From: Hawksworthiomyces lignivorus
Lineage: Eukaryota; Ascomycota; Sordariomycetes; Ophiostomatales; Ophiostomataceae
NCBI GenBank assembly: GCA_002917075.1
Contig: NTMA01000053.1
Coordinates: 124,001 to 188,000, forward strand
Length of the DNA stretch: 64,000 nucleotides
Direction: 5' to 3'
The stretch's first letter is position 1, and each line of letters begins with the position of its first letter. This document shows positions 55,915 through 64,000 of the stretch, in pieces. The position numbers were made by a program, and so were the translations under genes. Under the pieces are notes generated by a model. The model was not told the DNA's origin and did not search any database. It saw only the letters and a program-made list of their open reading frames with translations.

Positions 55915-58333
55915 ATGAGAAACGCAACGCTTTTTGGGTCAACTCCACCGGCAACTCGGAGCAGAACCGCATCTCCTGAGGGGGACGAGGGGGACTGCAG
56001 CCCCGGCGAAGATGGTGGACGCCCTGCCAAGCGGAAGAGATTATCGTCTGAAGCCCGTGTCCGCAGGCAGAGGCGGACAGTGCTTGCCTGCGACGTTTGT
56101 CGGAATCGTCGTACGCGTTGCGATGGGGAGCGGCCGGCGTGCTCCTACTGCAGGGTCGGTATTTACTTTTGTCCAGAATTCCTGTACAGTATAGCTTGTG
56201 TGAGCCTCATAGGACCTTTATTGACATAGCCTGGTTCAGGATACCGGGAATGAATGCACGTATCGGCCGGTCCGAGAGCCGCCGCCCAGCAGGTATGGTC
56301 TGATTCTCGTTTATCCCGTTAGCTGACGCAGGCCCACTGACTCTGTCTTCCAGGCTTGAAGCAGAAATCAGCACAATCCGAGAAAAGCTCGAACATATCG
56401 AGGGTTTGCTGCATCGAAAGACGTCTACGGCTAGAGCAGGAACATTGTCCACCACAGACTCCACTCCACACCAGCATCAGCAACACAATCATATTCCACG
56501 GACAGGGTCTTCTAGTCACTCTTCTCATGCCCATGGTGGAGGTAGATACAGCCATGGAAGCAATGATCAGGAACCTGGCGTCTTAGATATACCAGTGATG
56601 GTAATCAAAGATGCCAGTTTTTTGAACCTCCTCGGCATTAACGATGGCGAAGATCTTGCCAACAGCTTGGTTGTAGCAGAACGGGCTGCTGGACAGAGCA
56701 ATCTGCAGCAGCGGCCACGAATGCTGGTTCTTCAGCAGCAGCGGGTACTCGAAGCACTTGACGTATTCTATGAGAAAGTACACATTTGGTTTCCCATTCT
56801 ACATCCTCACTTTAGGGAACAGTACATGTCGATCATGGGCGGAGCCTTACCACCGACTGCGGGATTGTGTCTAGCTTTGATCGTTACGGCCATTGGCTTT
56901 CTTCCGGGGATTACAGCCGCTTCGTCATCGTCTATTACTGGCCGACTTGATCTAAGCTATGCCAATGCGGCTCTGGAAATGCTGCCTGTTGTGCTGATCG
57001 AGTGCTCTATCACAGCCGTACAATGCCTGCTTGCCGTGTCTCTCTATTATTGCTGTACCGTCCAGCCGATGCAGGCGTACGACTACGTCTTGATTGCTTC
57101 ACTCAAGATCCAGACACTTCTGAAAACGTAAGTACCCGGATATGTCTCTTAAAAGTAGCCACAGAAGACAAATGCCTAATCCTTCTCCCAATTAGACACA
57201 CACATACGGAATCCCCTGAAGATATGGAGCTGGCGCTTCGGGTATACTGGGCCATCCTCATTATCGAGCAGGAACTGTCCAACCAAATCGATCTACCCTC
57301 GTCCCAAATCTGGGACCTCGACGACACAACACCTCTGCCCTCGTCTTATTTGGCCAGTTGGCCACAGCCACAGTCGTCACAGCCAACAGACGCCTCGCCT
57401 TCCGCAGCGTCTCTGCCCGCCCCTACACCCGCAGCATGGCCGTCTGCCGTATATGGCTCACCGAATGTAATGAGGCGCATGTCAGCAAACTACGCGCCGC
57501 AATCAACTGTCTCTGCCTCACCAGACGCATCCTCGCTACAGCCACCCTATATGACTGGTTCTGAAAACGTGGCGATGACGGCGGACAGCCTTGCTGGGCT
57601 AACTGGACCTGCACAGGAGGAGATCGAGTTCTTCTATCTTGCTGAGATTGCCATGCGCCGTATGCTCCACCGCTGCACGACATCGATACGCCGCCATCCA
57701 GCCACACGAGTGCCCATGTATGCGCCGCTCGTGGCTGCCGAGCTGATATATCAGCTCGAAAAGTGGCACAGCCACCTACCCGCGTGTCTGCGGTTCGATC
57801 CAGCGTCATCCTCTACGCCAGACACGCCTCCCTCTCCAAATCCTCTTTCTCCCCTTGCCGAATTTCTGAAGACGCAGTACTACAGCTGCAAGACGAGCAT
57901 CTACTGGCCAGCTGCATTCCAGGCTATTCGTGACGGTGGAGAGAGAGACCCAGATGCGGACCTGCAGACTGGCGTTGCGCTCTTCTTCGAATCGTATGCA
58001 CACTTCATGACATCGGTTTCTATCAGCGCGCAGCGATGCTGGCCTCATACGTGGATCTTGTACGCGTCAATCTTTGCCCTTACGCTGGCCGCATGGTTTA
58101 CCACCAAATCGTTATCAGCTACACCGCCAGACGTCACTGGCGTGCTGTCCCCCAGGACAACAGTTAACAGAAGAAGCAGCCGACTCACCTATGATGAGAG
58201 CAAGGTCAGCTATTGCTTTGACTTGGCCTTACAAGCGTTTGATGGGATTACAGGTGCCAGCCCTAGCTTAGACCGAATGGGATACATATTACGAGATAAG
58301 CTGAAAGACGGAGCACAAGGAACGCAATGGTAA
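55915..58333 (+). CDS. Zn(2)Cys(6) fungal transcription factor 2 (Fungal_trans type)
   Basis: Exons 55915-56154, 56240-56292, 56354-57127 and 57196-58333 encode 734 residues. The zinc cluster (Cys59, 62, 69, 76, 79, 86; spacing 2-6-6-2-6) is assembled across the first intron: the sixth cysteine (RDTGNECTYRP) is in the 53-bp second exon. A short coiled-coil follows (LEAEISTIREKLEHIEGLL), then the middle homology region with FYEKVHIWFPILHPHFREQY and a long C-terminal helical domain. The final exon carries a Ser/Pro/Ala-rich insert around residues 405-480. Skipping exon 2 would remove the last zinc ligand. Likely regulator of the neighbouring transporter; targets not shown. Confidence 0.87.
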
Positions 58334-58431
58334 ACAAACAATACAAAAAGAGTTTGTTCATTTTATTCGACTCTATGTGTAGGGTTAATTCTGTCTGTTT
58401 TTTTTTTTTTTTTTTTTTTTTTTTAGCCTTT

Positions 58432-59619
58432 TTAAATATCCCGACCGAAGTAGTCCGTTGGGGGCGGCTTGCTTCCCATGATCTTGTCCAATCGATCCAT
58501 GATTTCTGGCGTTATCTGGTCGGCCACCTTCACGGCCGCCACGTTCTCTGTGATTTGCTCGGGGCGGCTCGCGCCCGTGATTACGGTGCTGACATTTGGG
58601 TTCTTGAGGCACCAAGCCAGGGCGAGCTGCGCCGTGGTGCAGCCGATCTCCTTGGCGATCTCTCCTGCCGCTTTCACCTTGTCGATCTCGGCGCGGCCCT
58701 CCGGCGTGCTCAGCTTCTCCTTGAAGGCCCGCATGAACTGGTCCTCGGCGATGCCCAGCCGGCTGCCCTCGGGCACCTTGAGGTCGTTGTACTTGCCGCT
58801 TAGGATGCCCGACGCCAGCGGCGACCACACGGTCAGGCCGTAGCGGTAGTTGCGGTAGAGCTGCGCGTCGCGGTACTCCTGCTCGACGCGGCCGCGCGTC
58901 AGCAGGTTGTACTGGGGCTGGTCGCAGACGGGTCGCACCAGGCCCAGCCGCTGCGCGACCTGGCAGGCGGCCTCGATCTCGGTGGCGCTCCACTCTGACG
59001 TGCCCCAGTACAGGGCCTTGCCGCGCGCCACGAGGTCGCTGAACGCGCGCACGATCTCCTCCATGGGCGTGGCGGGGTCGCAGCGGTGGGCCATGATCAC
59101 GTCGACGTAGTCGAGCTGCAGCCGGTCGAGGCACTTCTGCGTGCCCTCCAGGATGTGCTTGCGGCTGAGGCCGACGTCATTGGGGCCCTCGCCGCCCCAG
59201 TAAATCTTGGTGCACACGACGAAGTCGCTGCGGGACCACTCCAGCTCCTTGAAGACCTCGCCCAGCAGCGTCTCCGCGGCGCCGGCGTGGTAGCCCTCGG
59301 CGGAGTCGAAGAAGTTGATGCCCTGGTTCCAGGCCTCGCGGAAGCACGCGATGGCGCGCTCCTTTTGGGCCACCTGGCCGCCGAACGTGATCCTTTGAAA
59401 GAGAGCGTCAGTGCAGTTCCTCATTTTTTTGGCGCAGGAAGTGCAGGAAGCGCCCTTACCAACTACCCAGTGAGATCTCAGAGACACGGAGGCCTGTGTC
59501 CCCCAGGAAACGGTACTGAAGTCGTTTGTTAGTCTTCGTCTGTTTTAACAAGTAGATACTTGTCACGGTGTTTCAAAAGATACCTTCATGTTCGCCCGCT
59601 GAAACTTGGGAGGTGCCAT
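58432..59619 (-). CDS. Aldo-keto reductase (K+-channel beta-subunit/AKR-type oxidoreductase)
   Basis: Exons 59619-59584, 59515-59460 and 59392-58432 give 350 residues. The catalytic tetrad is intact: Asp60 and Tyr65 (FFDSAEGY), Lys93 (VVCTKIYW) and His133 (VIMAHRCD). SPLASGILSGKY and ITGASRPEQITENV form the NADPH-binding end. Family members reduce aldehydes or ketones in the cytosol. The two short first exons are required for the N-terminal beta hairpin (MAPPKFQRANMKYRFLGDTG). The gene converges with regulator 2, leaving only 98 bp between stops, and that spacer contains a T-run of about 24 (58400-58424). It is divergent from the GH125 gene. Confidence 0.92.
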
Positions 59620-60159
59620 AGCTGCTTGAAGGAGTCGGTTGAAAAGAAAAGATTGGAAATAAAGGTGTGATGATACTTTGGAACACAGAGTAGTATGATA
59701 TGAAAAAAGAGATTGAAACTGAAAAGATAGTAATGGCCCTCTACCTGCTTTTATTCTTGCTCACGTTTCCTTCTTCACACAACTATTTTCAGAGTTTTAG
59801 CGAATATTAAACAGGGTACAGCTCGTTTGAAAATACAGAGCTCTAGAGCTTATTTATTAGCTACTGTAGCTATCCGATCTGTAGCTTGCTCGATATGGCG
59901 CCGACAACTTTGGTTCCAACGACGTATGCATCGCGGAGATGTTTATCAGCTCCGCTGAAATGTTGAAGAGGGGCTTTTGCAGCTTAAGACCCAGCATGAC
60001 GTCAAAAGGGCTAGGAAATTCAATGGATGTAAACATATACATCTAATATTTATCTAGAATTTCCAATAAAATATTGTCAGTATTTTGTTTTCAGAGCGGG
60101 AGATTGGTTTCAGCAGTCAGTCAAAGGTTGATCTTTAGAAGTATGGTTAAGCAGACATC
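59620..60159. promoter_or_regulatory. Divergent promoter between the AKR and the GH125 gene
   Basis: 540 bp between divergent starts. Contains GCTATCCGA at 59869-59877, the same 9-mer found in two promoters of the left metabolic block. Confidence 0.5.
59869..59877 (+). promoter_or_regulatory. GCTATCCGA motif, candidate regulator site
   Basis: Third copy of the shared 9-mer, about 250 bp upstream of the AKR start and about 285 bp upstream of the GH125 start. Role inferred. Confidence 0.4.
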
Positions 60160-61860
60160 ATGAGTGTTCTCAGTTATACAGAATATGCTGGCGTAGGACA
60201 TCGGCCGAATTCAGATGGTGAGCTGCTAGCTGTGATATATTTCAAATACACGAGGTGCTGATAGGATGTTTATACAGGGCCACTCAAGCTCCCCTTCCAA
60301 CGGCCACCACCAGAAAAACGAACGTATCAGGTTCCCGAAGTGGAAGAAGTCATTCTGCAATTAACGGCCAAGATGAAAGACAGGGACCTGGCCCGCATGT
60401 TTGAGAACTGCTATCCCAATACAATTGATACAACGGCCAAGTGGGTGGATCCGGGAGACACGGAGAGCCATCAACTGCCACAGGCTCACATCATCGCGGG
60501 GGACATGGACGCCGCCTGGCTGCGCGACAATCTGTGGCAGCTCCAACCGTACGCGGCGCTCCTAGCGACGTCACCGGCAATCCGCACGCTCTGGCTTGGC
60601 GTCCTCCACGCGCAGAGTCGCAACCTCTGCCGGCACCCGTACACCAATGCCTTCCAGCCGCCACCAGAGAGCGGGTTGGCGCCGGTGACCGAGCATGTCG
60701 TGGACAGCGCGCAAGACCGCGTATTTCCACCATTCGATCCGCGCGTCAGCTTCGAAGCTAAATACTCGCTTGACAGCCTCGCAGCATTTCTGCGACTGGC
60801 GCGGGTCTACGATGAACAGACGGTGTCGGGTGCCGGTGGCAACGGGGAGGACAGTTTTGGCGGCGTGGCTTTTACAGTTGTTGCTGCCGTCCGCTGCATC
60901 CTACGAGTTGTTGAAGAGCAGTCTCTACCCACGTTTCGGGAGGACGGAGACGACTCGCTACGGGAGCCGCCATGCTACTCGTTTGTGCGCACTACGTCCT
61001 CGCCGCCTTCGTCTTCCTCAATCAAAGAAAACCCATACCATGGCTCGGATACGGTGCCGAATTCGGGGGCTGGCAATCCCGTTCGAGGTGGCACTGCTCT
61101 CGTGCGGTCAGTTTTTCGCGCTTCGGACGATGCCTGCATTCTTCCCTACTGGATCCCCGGCAATGCATTTATTGCTGTCGAGCTGGAAGGCGCGGAAGCG
61201 TATTTGTTGAGGTGGGATCCCGAATTGGCAGCTTCGGCAAAGAGAAGAGGCCAGCAGATCCGCGAGGGCATCTACCAGCATGCCGTATTCGCCCATCCAC
61301 AGTTCGGCGACGTGTTTGCTTACGAGATTGATGGATATGGGTCGCGTGTCGTCATGGATGACGCTTCGCCGCCCTCCCTACTGTCACTCCCGTATTTGGG
61401 ATTCTGCTCACTCAACGACCCAATCTACCGCAACACGCGTGCCATGGTCCTCAGCCAGCAGGGGAATCCGTACTATGTAGTTGGCAAGCAGCTCCATGGC
61501 CAGGGTAGCCCACACATTGATCTCAAAACTATGTGGCCGGTGGGCACAGTAATGCGGATTCTGACCAGCGACGATGACGACGAGATCCTGGCGGAGCTCG
61601 AGCAGCTCAAGAAGGCGAGCGGAATGTCGGGGCTTATGCACGAAGGAGGTGAGTGAACCCCCCTCCCCCCTTTTCTTTTCGTTTTTCTTTTTTTTGAGGC
61701 TAACGACAGAGCAATGTGCTGTTAATTTGTTAACACTTTTGAAGTGAACGTCCATGATCCCAGGAAATTTTTGAGGACATGGTATGCCTGGGGAAACAGC
61801 GCATTTGGGGAGATGATCCTAGACCTAGCCAAGCGAAAGCCGAGCTTACTTTTCAGGTAG
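60160..61860 (+). CDS. Glycoside hydrolase family 125 exo-alpha-1,6-mannosidase
   Basis: Exons 60160-60217, 60278-61648 and 61745-61860 encode 514 residues. GH125 marks include CYPNTIDTT, IIAGDMDAAWLRDNLWQLQP, EAKYSLDSLAAFLRL, FRASDDACILPYWIPGNAF and the C-terminal MHEGG...VHDPRKFLRTWYAWGNSAF. The family acts without a metal ion and with inversion on terminal alpha-1,6-mannose; by family knowledge the acid lies in the SDD segment and the base is the Glu of the C-terminal HE motif. No signal peptide is seen (MSVLSYTEYAGVGHRPN), so an intracellular location is likely. A typical HESF sequence reads HEGG here across the second intron, a point to check. Neighbouring AKR and sugar transporter suggest hexose metabolism. 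Confidence 0.88.
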
Positions 61861-62599
61861 CAAACAGTTCTGTAAATAAAAGCTTTAGGAAGTACATGCC
61901 GGGTTGATGAACATGTTCGGATTCAAGAAATAACTCGAATGCTTGCCGAGAACTGTGGATCATGGGATCAAACTTGGGAATGAGAAACAGATGCGTGGCT
62001 AGGTGCAGCTCTTCAGCATTGGTTCTCTTGGCGTAGACCTGCATATGGAGTATTTACCGTCAAAGCATGCTAGCTGGTAAAATCGATAATAAGACGCGGC
62101 TTTAGCGTTGTAAGTGGTCCCAATAGCTTGGGGCCGATGGATCGCCCTTAGGAGCCCATGTCGCGGAGTCGGGAAGGGTCACCCGATGGTAGACTGCACT
62201 TCCACAACGCAGTCTAGTCCGCGGAGACAAAGTTCAACTCCGCATCCGCACAAGCAGGAGAGTACAGAGGCAGAGGAGAACTGGAAATCGTGCGATATCT
62301 TCACAAAGTTGGATGGATATGGTTTTCTGGGGCACGGGACACGCGGTTGGGTAGGCCATCGTCACATTATCCTATTCGATATTGACGAAGTTGGGATCTT
62401 GTTTGTTTCTCGAGACCACGATTCCGTTTAGTGAGGTAATGAATATAAAATAACGACGTTGTCAATGGGAAGAAAGAGATCTGGTGCTTTGACTAAAACA
62501 TCAAAAATCGAAAAGAACAGAATATCAGGCATTTAACATATTACATCGGCTGAACTGCAACAATACACAACCAACCTCAACCATATAAGCACGGATACC
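61861..62599. promoter_or_regulatory. Upstream region of PhyH copy 2
   Basis: About 740 bp between two plus-strand genes. Contains TCGCGGAGTCGGGA near 62161 and TCCGCGGA at 62218-62225 followed by an inverted ACTCCGC, blocks also present upstream of regulator 2. A 105-codon frame (62114-62431) has no recognisable domain. Confidence 0.5.
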
Positions 62600-63709
62600 A
62601 TGGCTCCCTCTGTGATCGATTCCCCTCCGCTCGCGGCCCAGAATGGTGCAGCCACCAAAGTAAGTGGAAAGGACGCTCAACCGGCTGCCGCCACGACGAA
62701 GACGTACTGCCACATCACGCCGGTCTCCATGGAAGACCGCCTGCACGGCACGACATCCCTGGAGACGGTGCAGTCCGCAGTCGAAGCCTTCCACCGCGAC
62801 GGCTTCTGCGCTATCTCCAACGCCATTGACCCGGCCATCATTGACAAGCTCAACGCCCGCATGCTCGAGGACACCCCGGTGTACCTGGAGCGGCCCACGC
62901 TGCACTACAATCAGGGGGCCAAGGCGCGGAACATCTCGCAAATGCCACCAATGACAGCGGAGTACATGTCGCAGGCGATCTGGGCCAACCCGCACGCCAT
63001 GACGGTCCTCGAGTACCTGCTGGGCCCGCGGCCAGAGTGCCGCTTCGTCAACTCCAACACGGCGCTGCCGAACCCGGACCCGTTGGCGCGCCAGGCCGTG
63101 CACAGCGATGCGTACCACGACCACCCCAACTACTCCTGGGCGGTGGTGCTCAACATCTACCTGACGGACGTGTCCCCGCTCAACGGCGCTACGGAGGTGT
63201 GGCCCGGCACACACAACATCACTAGCAAGGCGTTCCACGTGTCGCAGCACAGCGGGCGGATCCGCCGCGAGGTGTTCCTGGAGCGGGCCAAGACACACCC
63301 GCCGGGCCAGGTCACGATCCCTAAGGGCAGCATCTGCTTCCGGGACCTGCGCACGTGGCACGCGGGCATGCCGAACCTGTCGACAGACCCGCGCATCATG
63401 CTGGCGCTCGTGTACTTCCCGCGCTTCTACCGGTCGCCGATGCGGCTGCGGCTGCCCGCGGCGGTGCGGGACATTGTGACGTCGTGGCCGCAGGTGGACT
63501 TCGAGACAGGCACAGACTGGGTAGACGTGGAGGACAGCGAGGAGGCGCGCAACAACTTCCACCTCAACCAGACGTTCCAGGCGAACTGGACGCAGCAGGC
63601 CGACTTCGGCGTTTTCTCGGACGGCAGGCACGGGATCCAGAACAAGCTGAGCACGGAGATCGAGCCAGAGGTGACGCGGGCGGATTACTGGCTTCCAGGG
63701 GACTCGTGA
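62600..63709 (+). CDS. Phytanoyl-CoA dioxygenase (PhyH) family Fe(II)/2-oxoglutarate oxygenase, copy 2
   Basis: Single exon, 369 residues. The metal triad is His168-Asp170 (AVHSDAYHD) and His254 (TWHAGMPN); RIMLALVYFPRFY holds the expected 2-oxoglutarate-binding arginine region. It aligns with copy 1 (12360-13590) along the whole core, for example MLEDT, GAK...SQ.PP, and RDLR.WHAGMPN, but lacks all of its three introns and has a longer Ala-rich N-terminus and a C-terminal extension ending TRADYWLPGDS. The intronless state suggests either intron loss or an independent paralogue. The start codon is preceded by a suitable ATACC context. Substrate unknown. Confidence 0.9.
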   Translation: MAPSVIDSPPLAAQNGAATKVSGKDAQPAAATTKTYCHITPVSMEDRLHGTTSLETVQSAVEAFHRDGFCAISNAIDPAIIDKLNARMLEDTPVYLERPTLHYNQGAKARNISQMPPMTAEYMSQAIWANPHAMTVLEYLLGPRPECRFVNSNTALPNPDPLARQAVHSDAYHDHPNYSWAVVLNIYLTDVSPLNGATEVWPGTHNITSKAFHVSQHSGRIRREVFLERAKTHPPGQVTIPKGSICFRDLRTWHAGMPNLSTDPRIMLALVYFPRFYRSPMRLRLPAAVRDIVTSWPQVDFETGTDWVDVEDSEEARNNFHLNQTFQANWTQQADFGVFSDGRHGIQNKLSTEIEPEVTRADYWLPGDS

Positions 63710-64000
63710 GGTGCGGAATATCGCCGAGGGGGAAGGGATGGCGGGGACAGAAAGAAAGAAACACCCTCTTGATGAACGCCCGAGCTATGTTGTACTCTAG
63801 TTTTTATTTTTATTCTTTATGCAGAATGAGATATTATTGATTTACCGTTTCGCTCATTCTCTCCTTGAGATCCAGTTCGCAAATTGCCGTCTCGGCTCCA
63901 CGCCTGCACCCCCAAGGCTCATTTGGCCTTTCTAATCAATGGCTCCCACACTCTCAATTTGACACACCCCTCTCACAGGAAATTGCTAATTGCTTGGTAA
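63710..64000. other. 3' flank of PhyH copy 2
   Basis: Includes the block CATTTGGCCTTTCTAATCAA near 63929, similar to a block near 30211. No gene seen before the window ends. Confidence 0.45.

Noticed and set aside
62114..62431. 105-codon plus-strand frame between GH125 and PhyH copy 2
   Set aside because: No domain, overlaps the presumed promoter blocks, and has no splice link to either neighbour.
1..64000. CRISPR arrays, bacterial operons or tRNA genes
   Set aside because: Repeats found are tandem coding or minisatellite types without spacers; gene structure is eukaryotic; no convincing tRNA cloverleaf was noticed by eye.

Overview
The window looks like chromosomal DNA of a filamentous ascomycete (Pezizomycotina, most likely Sordariomycetes). 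The evidence is genes split by short 57-126 bp GT-AG introns, two Zn(2)Cys(6) regulators, a GtaA-type glutaminase, NACHT/ankyrin and HET-type allorecognition genes, and AT-rich transposon relics carrying the G-to-A/C-to-T decay expected of repeat-induced point mutation (RIP). Exon joins were worked out by hand; for every spliced gene listed the exon lengths sum to a whole number of codons. The species cannot be named from the sequence alone.

Layout. 1-11 kb: a 5'-truncated glutaminase A-like gene, an alpha/beta-hydrolase-NACHT-ankyrin NLR, an ASC-1/TRIP4 (Rqt4-like) zinc-finger gene and an uncharacterised Q/G/Y-rich protein. 12-25.5 kb: a run of metabolic genes comprising a PhyH-type dioxygenase, an MFS sugar transporter, an NAD(P)-dependent extended SDR, a zinc alcohol dehydrogenase, a 5'-truncated amidohydrolase, a DapA-family aldolase and a Zn(2)Cys(6) regulator. 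25.7-36 kb: a degraded zone with a LINE tail, an ankyrin-array pseudogene, a probable solo LTR and a HET-domain pseudogene, and in its midst one intact gene with a Helo-like N-terminal domain and two C-terminal membrane segments. 36.8-49.6 kb: an AT-rich transposon island with a Copia-type element and a Ty3/Gypsy chromovirus bounded by two 256-bp LTRs, enclosed by LTR-like sequences in opposite orientation. 51.4-52.05 kb: a decayed adenine phosphoribosyltransferase gene. 52.8-63.7 kb: a second metabolic block with an MFS sugar transporter, a Zn(2)Cys(6) regulator, an aldo-keto reductase, a GH125 alpha-1,6-mannosidase and a second PhyH dioxygenase.

Functional reading. The two metabolic blocks on either side of the island resemble one another: each has a PhyH oxygenase, a sugar-porter MFS transporter, NAD(P)-dependent carbonyl chemistry and a Zn(2)Cys(6) regulator. 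Three divergent promoters, two left and one right of the island, share the 9-mer GCTATCCGA, in one case inside a perfect 15-bp palindrome. This suggests, but does not prove, a sugar or sugar-acid catabolic locus split by transposon growth. The NLR, HET pseudogene, ankyrin pseudogene and Helo-like membrane protein make the left flank of the island an allorecognition/immune-type neighbourhood.
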